Part shown: one piece after another, positions 1 through 6,760 of the stretch
How positions within the stretch are numbered: position 1 is the first letter of the stretch
Layout of the letters: each line of letters starts with the position of its first letter
Assembly: GCA_030049565.1 (NCBI GenBank)
Contig: JASIKQ010000343.1
Location: 1-12,637, forward strand
Source: Candidatus Sulfotelmatobacter sp.
GTDB taxonomy: Bacteria; Acidobacteriota; Terriglobia; Terriglobales; Acidobacteriaceae
Length of the DNA stretch: 12,637 nucleotides
Direction: 5' to 3'
The notes under the pieces: model-generated
What the model was told of the DNA's origin: nothing
The model's input: the letters and a program-made list of their open reading frames with translations, nothing else
Databases searched by the model: none
Made by a program: the position numbers and the translations under genes

Positions 1-102
1 AGGACGGAAAATCTTTCGAATACGCTGAGTACCCAGAGGTGTGCCCGGCTGGAGGTCTACGCTTACTGCAGCCTACTGTTGCTGATAATTCGCGCCCTTG
101 AA

Positions 103-119
103 TCCTTCCATCCGAAGGA
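103..119 (+). promoter_or_regulatory. Small hairpin enclosing the possible RBS of ppk2
   Basis: TCCTTC (103-108) and GAAGGA (114-119) are perfect reverse complements separated by a 5-nt loop. The 3' arm is the only purine-rich Shine-Dalgarno-like sequence ahead of the ATG at 136. It could limit ribosome access, or it could be a chance 6-bp match. The 16-nt spacing is too long for a normal RBS, so ppk2 may be translated from a weak or absent SD. Confidence 0.2.
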
Positions 120-135
120 CGGCCACTAACCATTC

Positions 136-1011
136 ATGAAAACCAGCAAGCTGGAAAAATCCTACCGCGTTGACGACGGCAAACACTTTCGCCTGAAAGA
201 TTTCGATCCGGCGGACACCAGTAATTGGCGCTCCAAAGAACATGCGGCTGCGCAGTTGCAGAAAGACATTTCTCGCCTCGAGGAGTTGCAAGACAAGCTC
301 TATGCCCAGGACCGGTGGGCTGTGCTGTTGATTTTTCAGGCCATGGACGCGGCCGGCAAGGATGGCACTATCAAGCACGTCATGTCGGGCGTCAACCCGC
401 AGGGCTGCCAGGTTCATTCATTCAAAGAGCCCTCAAGCACTGAATTGCAGCACGATTTCCTGTGGCGCACCACGCGCCATCTGCCCGAGCGCGGCCACAT
501 CGGCATCTTTAACCGTTCCTACTACGAAGAGGGGCTGGTGGTGCGTGTGCACGATAAACTGCTCGCCAACGAACACCTTCCCCCTGACTTGGTGAAAAAG
601 GACATCTGGGAAGAACGCTTCGAGGACATCCGCAACTTTGAACAGCACATGACGCGCAATGGCACTGTGATCCGCAAGTTCTTCCTGCATCTTTCGAGGA
701 AAGAACAGAAAAACCGCTTTCTCGCGCGGCTGGACGAGCCGGAAAAGAACTGGAAGTTCTCCGCTGCCGACGTTCACGAGCGCGCATACTGGGACGATTA
801 TCAGAATGCGTACGAGGAGTTGATTCGTGCGACTTCAACCAGGCACGCCCCATGGTACGTGATTCCCGCTGACCATAAATGGTTCACGCACCTCGCCGTC
901 GCCGCCGCAGTTATCGAAACCCTCGAAGATCTCAAATTGTTCTATCCACAAGTCGACGCGCAAAAGAAAAAAGAAATCGCCGCCGCGCGCAAGTTGCTCG
1001 AGAAGGAATGA
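136..1011 (+). CDS. ppk2: PPK2-family polyphosphate:nucleotide phosphotransferase
   Basis: A 291-residue cytoplasmic P-loop kinase that transfers phosphate between inorganic polyphosphate and nucleotides, linking phosphate storage to nucleotide energy charge. Visible motifs are a Walker A loop AMDAAGKDGT (residues 69-78), a Walker B-like segment IGIFNRSYYEE (122-132) followed by VVRVH, a basic stretch SRKEQKNR (187-194), and KNWKFS (204-209) followed by an ERAYWDDY segment, the lid region typical of PPK2. The FNRSYYEE wording and the short single-domain length recall class III enzymes, which can act on both NMP and NDP; that subclass call is inference. The length is normal for a one-domain PPK2. 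The ATG at 136 is the first in frame that keeps the usual N-terminus. A possible ribosome binding site, GAAGGA at 114-119, lies far away (16 nt) and within a small hairpin. The next gene starts 147 bp downstream on the same strand, with no functional link seen. Confidence 0.93.
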   Translation: MKTSKLEKSYRVDDGKHFRLKDFDPADTSNWRSKEHAAAQLQKDISRLEELQDKLYAQDRWAVLLIFQAMDAAGKDGTIKHVMSGVNPQGCQVHSFKEPSSTELQHDFLWRTTRHLPERGHIGIFNRSYYEEGLVVRVHDKLLANEHLPPDLVKKDIWEERFEDIRNFEQHMTRNGTVIRKFFLHLSRKEQKNRFLARLDEPEKNWKFSAADVHERAYWDDYQNAYEELIRATSTRHAPWYVIPADHKWFTHLAVAAAVIETLEDLKLFYPQVDAQKKKEIAAARKLLEKE

Positions 1012-1143
1012 ACGCCAGGCGCGAGGCTCAGGTAAGCATCCCTCGTCATCCCGCGCGGCCCTGCAGCCAACGATGCGCCCTTTCCATTCTTCCCGCGCCG
1101 GATTAACATAACAACGATTTACTTTTCTGTTTCCACTTTCTAC

Positions 1144-1150
1144 AGGGGAG
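1144..1150 (+). promoter_or_regulatory. Shine-Dalgarno site for the Asp-box protein
   Basis: AGGGGAG sits 8 nt before the ATG at 1159. It fixes this start, and the resulting N-terminus is a normal signal peptide. Confidence 0.6.
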
Positions 1151-1158
1151 CCCCGACC

Positions 1159-4100
1159 ATGCATCGCGCGCTTTGCGGAATTTCGTCCAAAACTAAATCG
1201 ATTAAATTAGCTCTACTCGCACTTGTACTCTGCGCCAGCGCTTTCTCCCAAACCAAGCCCGAACGTCAATCAAAAGCCACCAGGTCTGCGCAGGCCTCGC
1301 AATCCGAAAATAAAACTGCCGCCGAACAAAAGCCCGAGAACGACTCCAACAAGCCCGAAGACAAGCTTTTTAAGGGCATGAAGTACCGCCTAATCGGCCC
1401 ATTCCGCGGCGGCCGATCGTTAACCGCGGCCGGCATTCCTGGCGATCCCACCACCTATTATTTCGGCGCAACTGGCGGCGGAGTCTGGAAGTCTAGCGAC
1501 GGCGCCATGACCTGGTCGCCAGTATTCGATAAAGAAAGCACTGGTTCTATCGGCAGCCTCGCCGTCTCCAACTCCGATCACAACACAGTCTACGTGGGCA
1601 CCGGCGAAGCCTGCATCCGCGGCAACATCTCTCAAGGGGATGGAGTTTACAAATCCCTCGATGGCGGCAAAACCTGGAAGAACGTCGGCCTGCGCGACAC
1701 CCGCGCCATCGGCAAGGTAATCATCAATCCTACCAATCCCGACATCGTATTCATCGCTGCCCTCGGCCATCCCTACGGCCCCAACGCCGAGCGCGGCATC
1801 TTTCGCACCAGCGACGGCGGTAAGACCTGGGAGAAAGTTCTCTATAAAGACGAGAACACCGGCGGCATCGACGTCGCCTTCGACCCGCACAATCCCAACA
1901 TCCTCTTCGCCGCGCTCTGGCAGGCCCGCCGCACTTCATGGAACCTCAACGACGGCGGTCCCGGCTCCGGCCTCTATCGTTCCGGCGACGGCGGCTCGAC
2001 ATGGAAGGAACTAAAAGAGCACGGCCTGCCCAAAGGTCCCTATGGCCGCATCGGCATCGCCGTCGCCGCCAACTCCGACCGGGTCTACGCTCTCATCGAA
2101 GCCAAGAATCCCAACGGCGGCCTCTACCGCTCCGATGACGGCGGCGAAAACTGGGAGTTCATCAATCCCAGCCACAGCCTTTGGCAGCGGCCGTGGTATT
2201 ACATGCACATCTTCGCCGATCCCAAAGACGAGAACGTCGTCTACGTCATGGACGTCGAAACTTTCAAATCCACCGACGGTGGGCATCTCTTCAACAAAAT
2301 GCATGTTCCTCATGGCGATAATCACGGCCTTTGGATCGATCCCAAAGACACGCGCCGCATGATCGCCGCCAATGACGGCGGCGTAACGGTAACGCTAGAC
2401 GGCGGCCAGAATTGGACGCGCGAGGACAATCAGCCGACCGCGCAGTTCTATCACGTCATCGCCGACAATGCCACGCCCTATCGCGTTTACGGCTCGCAGC
2501 AGGATAGCGGCTCGGTCGGCATCGCCAGCCGCAGCGATGAAGGTTCGATCGACATTCGTGATTGGTACGATGTCGGCGGAGGCGAAGCCGGCTACATCGC
2601 TCCCTATCCCCCAGATCCCAACATCGTTTACGCCGCCGACTACCAGGGCAACATCACGCGCTATGACCGCCGCATCGGCCAGGTCAAATCGATTACGGAG
2701 CAGCCCGAGCTTTCCGATGCTCACGGCGCCTTCGCCATGGAGCACCGCTTCCAGTGGACCGCTCCCGTCATGATCTCTCCGCACGATCCCAACACGCTTT
2801 ACCACGGCGGCGAGCGCCTGTTTAAGACCACCGACGACGGCGTGCACTGGCAGGCCATTAGCCCCGATCTCACCCGCAACGATAAGAGCAAACAGCAGCC
2901 CTCCGGCGGCGACATCACTCTCGACGACACCGGCACCGAGTTTTACGACACCATTTTCGCCGTCGCTGAATCTCCGATCACAAAAGGACTGATCTGGGTC
3001 GGCACCGACGATGGCCTGATCCAGCTCACGCGCGATGAAGGCAAAAACTGGTCGAACGTCACGCCGAAAGACATGCCCGAGTGGAGCCGCGTCAGCCTCG
3101 TCGAGGCCTCGCCCTTTGATGCCGGCACTGCCTTCATCGCTGTCGATCGCCACCAATTCGACGATCTCAAGCCATACATTTACAAGACCACCGATTACGG
3201 GCAGACGTGGGCGAAGCTGGTCAACGGCATTCCCGAAGGCAGCTTCGTGCGCTCCGTAAGGGAAGATCCCAAAAAGCGCGGCCTGCTCTACGCCGGAACC
3301 GAAGCCGGGGTTTACGTTTCATTCAATGACGGCGCCGATTGGCGTCCGCTCAAGCTCAATCTTCCGCCCACCCCAATCCACGATCTTGTCGTCAAGAACA
3401 ATGACCTCGTCGTTGCCACGCATGGCCGCTCTTTCTGGATTCTCGATGACGTCAGTCCGCTGCGCCAGTTCACCGATGAGGTCGCGAAGCAGGATGTCCA
3501 TCTATATCAGCCCGAAGTCGCTTACCGCATTCAGGCTGGTGTAGTTGCCTGGTGGCAGGAGCGCGCTTCGAAGCGCACCGGACAGAATCCGCCCAACGGC
3601 GCAGTGATTTATTACTACCTGAAAGACGCGCCGAAACCGGGCGCGGAGACGAAAATCGAAGTTCTGGACGCTTCCGGCAAAGTCGTTCGCAAATATTCGA
3701 GCGAAGAAACCGCGCGGCTGGAAGAACCGCGCCTTCCTGACGACAAGAAGCCCGAAAAAGAAATCAAGCCCGAAGCTGGCCTCAACCGCTTCGTCTGGGA
3801 TTTGCGCTACGAAGAAGCGCACCGCGTTCCCGGCTACTACCTATGGGAGTACGGCGGTGGCGAGCGTGGCGCGGTGGCGGTTCCCGGCAAATATCAGGTG
3901 CGGCTGACGGTCGGCAGCGAAACCCAGACCGCGCCTTTCGAAGTAAAGCTCGACCCGCGAGTCAACGTGAGCCAGGCCGACCTGGAGCAACAATTCAACA
4001 TGCTGATGGCCATCCACGAAGAACTGAACAACGTTTACGACGCGGTCAACCAGATTCAGGACGTCCGCTCGCAGGTCGCCGGGCTCAAGCACCGTCTGCC

Positions 4101-4476
4101 CGAAAACGCCAGCACCAAGCCGATTTCAAATGCAGCCGACGAGCTCGAAAAGAAATTGGTGGCCGTGCGCGATCAGTTCATCAATCTGACGATCAGTGCG
4201 AATGAAGATTCGCTGGCCTATCCTCCGCAGATCGACGCCAAGCTGGCGTTTCTCGCCGTGAACGTGGGCAGTGCCGACTCCGCCCCCACCGAGGCCGAGC
4301 AGCTTCAGTTCGAAAAACTGAAAAAGCAGAGCGCAGAATTTCTCGGCCGTTGGGACGACTTGCAGAAGCACGATCTCGCCGACTTTCGCAAGCTCACCGC
4401 AGAGAGCAATCTCTCGACGGTAGTCGTGCCGCCCCCGGGCCAGGCCGGCGATACCCCGGAGGTCGAGTCGCACTAG
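1159..4476 (+). CDS. Secreted Asp-box (BNR/sortilin-like) beta-propeller protein
   Basis: A 1,105-residue exported protein. Residues 1-31 form a signal peptide: a basic start, the hydrophobic run LALLALVLCASA, and probable cleavage near AFSQ. A charged low-complexity linker follows to about residue 70. Eleven Asp-box motifs of the S/T-x-D-x-G-x-T/N-W kind occur near residues 112, 166, 217, 275, 325, 371, 412, 557, 624, 677 and 721, for example SLDGGKTW and TSDGGKTW; this predicts one large or two tandem beta-propellers of the VPS10/sortilin and BNR type. At about 765, ATHGRSFWILDD closes the propeller. Residues about 825-930 resemble a FlgD-type Ig domain (IEVLDASGKVVR, then LNRFVWDLRYEE and PGKYQVRLTV). 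The C-terminus, about 940-1090, looks helical. Such proteins are often called glycosyl hydrolase or sialidase, but I see no sialidase catalytic arrangement, so the enzymatic role is unknown. A surface or periplasmic binding or scaffold role is inference. Confidence 0.9.
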   Translation: MHRALCGISSKTKSIKLALLALVLCASAFSQTKPERQSKATRSAQASQSENKTAAEQKPENDSNKPEDKLFKGMKYRLIGPFRGGRSLTAAGIPGDPTTYYFGATGGGVWKSSDGAMTWSPVFDKESTGSIGSLAVSNSDHNTVYVGTGEACIRGNISQGDGVYKSLDGGKTWKNVGLRDTRAIGKVIINPTNPDIVFIAALGHPYGPNAERGIFRTSDGGKTWEKVLYKDENTGGIDVAFDPHNPNILFAALWQARRTSWNLNDGGPGSGLYRSGDGGSTWKELKEHGLPKGPYGRIGIAVAANSDRVYALIEAKNPNGGLYRSDDGGENWEFINPSHSLWQRPWYYMHIFADPKDENVVYVMDVETFKSTDGGHLFNKMHVPHGDNHGLWIDPKDTRRMIAANDGGVTVTLDGGQNWTREDNQPTAQFYHVIADNATPYRVYGSQQDSGSVGIASRSDEGSIDIRDWYDVGGGEAGYIAPYPPDPNIVYAADYQGNITRYDRRIGQVKSITEQPELSDAHGAFAMEHRFQWTAPVMISPHDPNTLYHGGERLFKTTDDGVHWQAISPDLTRNDKSKQQPSGGDITLDDTGTEFYDTIFAVAESPITKGLIWVGTDDGLIQLTRDEGKNWSNVTPKDMPEWSRVSLVEASPFDAGTAFIAVDRHQFDDLKPYIYKTTDYGQTWAKLVNGIPEGSFVRSVREDPKKRGLLYAGTEAGVYVSFNDGADWRPLKLNLPPTPIHDLVVKNNDLVVATHGRSFWILDDVSPLRQFTDEVAKQDVHLYQPEVAYRIQAGVVAWWQERASKRTGQNPPNGAVIYYYLKDAPKPGAETKIEVLDASGKVVRKYSSEETARLEEPRLPDDKKPEKEIKPEAGLNRFVWDLRYEEAHRVPGYYLWEYGGGERGAVAVPGKYQVRLTVGSETQTAPFEVKLDPRVNVSQADLEQQFNMLMAIHEELNNVYDAVNQIQDVRSQVAGLKHRLPENASTKPISNAADELEKKLVAVRDQFINLTISANEDSLAYPPQIDAKLAFLAVNVGSADSAPTEAEQLQFEKLKKQSAEFLGRWDDLQKHDLADFRKLTAESNLSTVVVPPPGQAGDTPEVESH

Positions 4477-4537
4477 TAGGGATGCTTCGACTCCGCAGTC
4501 AGTGCCTTCGGCCCTGCCTGCTGCGCTCAGCATGACA
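4475..4537 (+). repeat. 63-nt hairpin repeat, copy A
   Basis: Copy A matches copy B (8933-8995) over exactly 63 nt with no gaps, 52 of 63 identical by hand alignment. The first 18 nt (AGTAGGGATGCTTCGACT) and the last 14 nt (CGCTCAGCATGACA) are identical. The ends carry complementary ATGCT and AGCAT, so the unit can fold into a hairpin. It begins inside the stop codon of the preceding gene (TAG at 4474-4476). It encodes nothing I can see. Confidence 0.75.
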
Positions 4538-4661
4538 GGGGCATTGCCGGGCCTGTGCGGCTTTCGCGCAGCATCAAAACACCTTTCAGTGGCTCCTGTG
4601 CACGGTTTATCTCTGCACACGCGAAGTCACCCAGGGCCGCAGCGAAGCCCCGAATGCGCCC

Positions 4662-4898
4662 GTGCCGCCTGACGGCGTGCAATCGTCCGCCGGAGGCTCG
4701 GCTGTCGTCACCGTCGCATTTAACGACGGAGACGTGCTGAAATCGAACCTGTCTTCCGGCAGGGTTGCATGCGCATCGCGCTTGGTCATGCTCTGCGAGT
4801 TCAGGAAGCGCTTTTCAATCAGCGCCCGAATCGAAGTCCTGCCGCGGACCGACTCATTTCCCCAGCCTCCTGCGACTCTCCTCTTCTCAACGGCTTAG
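4662..4898 (+). CDS. Possible small gene, unrecognised (78 codons)
   Basis: A weak candidate. It starts at a GTG with no clear ribosome binding site. It has no motif I recognise, although the segment AVVTVAFNDGDVLKSNLSSG reads like a protein. In favour: a strong plus-strand intrinsic terminator begins 15 nt after its stop, and GC by codon position (about 59, 54 and 72 percent, hand counted) follows the first-above-second, high-third order expected of plus-strand coding here. Against: the contrast is weak, and the opposite strand is also open in the frame that shares third positions (containing RTSIRALIEKRFLNSQSMTK), so the coding strand is uncertain. It may instead be a decayed gene or an untranslated RNA. 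Confidence 0.2.
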   Translation: MPPDGVQSSAGGSAVVTVAFNDGDVLKSNLSSGRVACASRLVMLCEFRKRFSISARIEVLPRTDSFPQPPATLLFSTA

Positions 4899-4912
4899 GC
4901 GAAGATTGATCC

Positions 4913-4958
4913 GCAGCGGCGCTTCCGGCGGCGATTACCGCCGGGCGCGCTGCTTTTT
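4913..4958 (+). terminator. Strong intrinsic terminator
   Basis: The stem is built from GCAGC (4913-4917), GCGC (4919-4922) and CCGGCGG (4925-4931), pairing with CCGCCGG (4938-4944), GCGC (4945-4948) and GCTGC (4949-4953). That gives 16 base pairs with two small bulges and the 6-nt loop CGATTA, followed directly by TTTTT (4954-4958). It terminates plus-strand transcription, yet the last recognised plus-strand gene ends 436 nt earlier. Confidence 0.8.
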
Positions 4959-5066
4959 CCTGACATTTAGACTCCATCCGGGCCTAACCTATTTATAAAT
5001 TCTGGCAGTATCTGAAACTTCTTCCTTTCTGGTAAATCGTATGATGAGGACAGATGGACAGCAGGC

Positions 5067-5074
5067 GGGGAGGA
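5067..5074 (+). promoter_or_regulatory. Shine-Dalgarno site favouring the 5078 start of msrA
   Basis: GGGGAGGA lies just ahead of the ATG at 5078; the core GGAGG (5069-5073) is 4 nt from the ATG. An in-frame ATG at 5054 has the weaker GAGGA at 5046-5050, only 3 nt away. Starting at 5078 also gives a more compact signal peptide. Confidence 0.5.
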
Positions 5075-5077
5075 TTT

Positions 5078-5749
5078 ATGTCCGGAATATCGCTTCGTAT
5101 GGCAGCAATGATTTTGTCGGTGTTGACGGCATCGATGGCGTGCCAGGCGGGGAGCAAAGACGAGATGGTGCCGCGTCCGGTGCTCGATGAGAGCAAAGCG
5201 GTTGCACCGGAGAGACGAACGGTGGTGCTTGCCGGCGGATGCTTCTGGGGTGTGCAGGCGGTATTTCAGCACGTGAAGGGCGTGATCAGCGCAACCTCGG
5301 GATACGCGGGCGGGACGATGAAGAATCCCGATTATGAGAGCGTCAGTAGCGGAAGCACGGGACATGCCGAGTCGGTGGAGATTGTCTACGATCCCTCGCA
5401 AGTGAGCTATGGACGACTGCTGTGGATCTTTTTCTCGGTCGCGCACGATCCCACGGAGTTGAACCGGCAGGGGCCGGATGAGGGAACCCAGTATCGCTCG
5501 GCGATCTTCTACACCAATGAGGAGCAGAAGCGTATTGCCGAGGCTTACATCGCGCAGCTCGAACAGGTGCACGTATTTCGCCACAAGATTGTGACGCAGG
5601 TTGCGCCGTTGAAGGCGTTTTATCCGGCGGAGGCCTATCATCAGAATTACGCGGCGCTGCATCCGGATAATCTTTATATCCGGTATAACGATGCGCCGAA
5701 GGTGGCGAATTTGCGGAAGGAGTTTCCGGAGATGTACACGGGGAAATAG
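5078..5749 (+). CDS. msrA: Exported peptide-methionine (S)-S-oxide reductase MsrA
   Basis: Reduces the S-epimer of methionine sulfoxide in proteins. From the 5078 start it is 223 residues. Residues 1-22 look like a signal peptide (ISLRMAAMILSVLTASMAC); Cys22 may be lipidated, although SMAC is an imperfect lipobox, or cleavage may fall just after. The catalytic motif GCFWG has Cys55. The family blocks STGHAESVEIVYDP, DPTELNRQGPDEGTQYRS and AEAYHQNY follow, so the domain is complete. No cysteine occurs after Cys55, so the C-terminal resolving cysteines of classic MsrA are absent. It lies 129 bp before msrB on the same strand, but a hairpin repeat separates them. Location in the periplasm or on a membrane is inferred from the signal. 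An alternative start at 5054 would add 8 residues. Confidence 0.93.
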   Translation: MSGISLRMAAMILSVLTASMACQAGSKDEMVPRPVLDESKAVAPERRTVVLAGGCFWGVQAVFQHVKGVISATSGYAGGTMKNPDYESVSSGSTGHAESVEIVYDPSQVSYGRLLWIFFSVAHDPTELNRQGPDEGTQYRSAIFYTNEEQKRIAEAYIAQLEQVHVFRHKIVTQVAPLKAFYPAEAYHQNYAALHPDNLYIRYNDAPKVANLRKEFPEMYTGK

Positions 5750-5823
5750 GGAAGCACGTCAAACGCCCGTTCGGCCGCTTGCACTCTCTCAGGGCAGGCT
5801 CCGTGACAGCGTGCGGCGCGCCC

Positions 5824-5864
5824 AGATCCTTCGGCGACCAAAAGCATGTCGCCTCAGGATGACA
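5824..5864 (+). repeat. Short hairpin repeat, copy C, between msrA and msrB
   Basis: A 41-nt relative of the 63-nt repeats. ATCCT (5826-5830) pairs with AGGAT (5856-5860), and GGCGAC (5833-5838) pairs perfectly with GTCGCC (5848-5853). Its ends (ATCCTTCG and CTCAGGATGACA) match copies A and B except that the stem base pair has changed on both sides. It overlaps an upstream in-frame ATG (5846) that would otherwise extend msrB. Confidence 0.7.
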
Positions 5865-5878
5865 GTGCGGGAGGAGTC

Positions 5879-6472
5879 ATGTTTGATCCAGGTGGGGCGG
5901 AGAGTGGGTTCAACGGGAGCCGTCGAGCGTTTCTCTTCGGTGCCGGCGCTGTGGTTGGCGGGGCGCTGTTGATTCACTGGCGTCAGCCGAGGGTGATTGC
6001 GGGGGTGAAGTCCGAACCGGGGGAAGTGACGATCGTGCAATTCTCGGACGACGGCAAGCGAATTGGGAAGATAAAAATCGCGAAGGTCATCAAGACGGAA
6101 GAGGAATGGCGCAAAATTTTACCCGGGAACGCATTCGAGATCACGCGTCACGCCGATACTGAATTCGCTTACACGGGCAAATACTGGAACCTGCACGACA
6201 AGGGTATTTACCGCTGCATCTGCTGCGGTAACGCGCTGTTCAGTTCGGAGACCAAGTTCGATTCAGGCACGGGCTGGCCGAGTTTCTGGGCTCCGATTGC
6301 GCAAGGGAATGTGCGCGAGACCAACGATAGTTCGCTGGGCATGGAGCGCACTGCGGTTTCCTGCAAAGAGTGCGACGCCCACCTGGGGCACGTGTTTAAC
6401 GACGGCCCGCCGCCAACCGGGCTGCGCTATTGCATGAACTCGGCGTCGCTGAAGTTCGTTAAGGCGGCCTGA
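5879..6472 (+). CDS. msrB: Tat-exported peptide-methionine (R)-S-oxide reductase MsrB
   Basis: Reduces the R-epimer of methionine sulfoxide. It has 197 residues from the ATG at 5879. The twin-arginine motif SRRAFLF (14-20) is followed by a hydrophobic segment to about residue 33, so it is exported, probably folded, and either cleaved or membrane-anchored. The MsrB domain spans about 72-195: zinc ligands C113/C116 (CICC) and C162/C165 (CKEC), the conserved GTGWPSFW (130-137), GHVFNDGP, and catalytic Cys185 in RYCMNSASL. Thr131 stands where some MsrBs carry a resolving cysteine; Cys115 is an extra cysteine. The 5879 start is preferred because GGAGGAG (5870-5876) precedes it and because the in-frame ATG at 5846 lies inside the hairpin repeat. 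Tat export suits a protein that binds zinc before export. With msrA it forms a stereochemically complete envelope repair pair. Confidence 0.93.
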   Translation: MFDPGGAESGFNGSRRAFLFGAGAVVGGALLIHWRQPRVIAGVKSEPGEVTIVQFSDDGKRIGKIKIAKVIKTEEEWRKILPGNAFEITRHADTEFAYTGKYWNLHDKGIYRCICCGNALFSSETKFDSGTGWPSFWAPIAQGNVRETNDSSLGMERTAVSCKECDAHLGHVFNDGPPPTGLRYCMNSASLKFVKAA

Positions 6473-6637
6473 GGATTGTGGTTTTAGCAGTTAACAGTTC
6501 GCAGGTGCTCACCGGCTGTATTCCAGATTCCTAAATAGATAAGACGAAGTAACACAGGGTAAGGCTCGGGTTATGATGTGCCCGTCGTGAGTGGGCCTCA
6601 CAGTTTTCCTAAAGCTTCCAGGAATCCGTTCAACGAG

Positions 6638-6703
6638 GTCAGGGCAAGCTTTCGACGGCGCATCGAGGACCTTCGGCTGTCGGGCGCTTCGCTTAACATG
6701 ACA
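6638..6703 (+). repeat. Decayed copy D of the hairpin repeat
   Basis: Shares the block GAGGACCTTCG with copy B and the end ACATGACA with copies A and B, at similar spacing. The outer stem is broken (AAGCT against AACAT). It lies about 165 nt after msrB and directly beside the nested inverted repeat at 6702-6760. Confidence 0.5.
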
Positions 6704-6760
6704 AGCCCGCGAGGCAGCGCGCGGACGAGGGCGTCCGCGCCACAGCTATCTGCGGGCTTG
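6702..6760. repeat. Nested inverted repeat over the 3' end of the peroxidase gene
   Basis: Two perfect 9-bp stems, one inside the other: outer CAAGCCCGC (6702-6710) with GCGGGCTTG (6752-6760), and inner GCGCGGACG (6719-6727) with CGTCCGCGC (6732-6740) around a 4-nt loop. On the minus strand the outer 5' arm is the codons CAA GCC CGC just before the end of the gene, and its TAG stop (6748-6746) lies between the two stems. It may act as an mRNA 3'-end structure. There is no T-tract, so it is not a standard intrinsic terminator. Confidence 0.7.

Larger units (their letters stand above)
4538..5053. other. Long intergenic region before msrA
   Basis: About 516 bp without a recognised gene. It holds a plus-strand open frame running from 4536 to a TAG at 4896-4898, whose only usual start is a GTG at 4662, and a minus-strand frame (4607-4789 from its ATG, open back to about 4896) that shares the same third-codon positions. 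A strong plus-strand terminator lies at 4913-4958. Further on, an AT-rich patch contains TATAAA (4994-4999), the best -10-like element ahead of msrA, without a good -35 at the correct distance (CTGACA at 4960-4965 is too far away). Confidence 0.5.

Noticed and set aside
1..135. Possible 3' end of a preceding plus-strand gene (frame 3 open to a TGA at 96-98)
   Set aside because: Only 32 codons, no motif, weak GC at third positions; frame 1 is also open to 129. Nothing decides it.
1028..1060. A further copy of the hairpin repeat on the minus strand after ppk2
   Set aside because: Only GGGATGCTT and a nearby CTGAGC match; the order and arms do not form the repeat.
5054..5077. Upstream in-frame ATG of msrA
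   Set aside because: Possible, but its GAGGA is closer and weaker than GGGGAGGA ahead of 5078, and it lengthens the signal peptide without benefit. Not excluded.
6587..6606. GTGAG-N5-CTCAC followed by AGTTTT as an msrB terminator
   Set aside because: The stem is only 5 bp and the site is over 110 nt after the stop; too weak to call.
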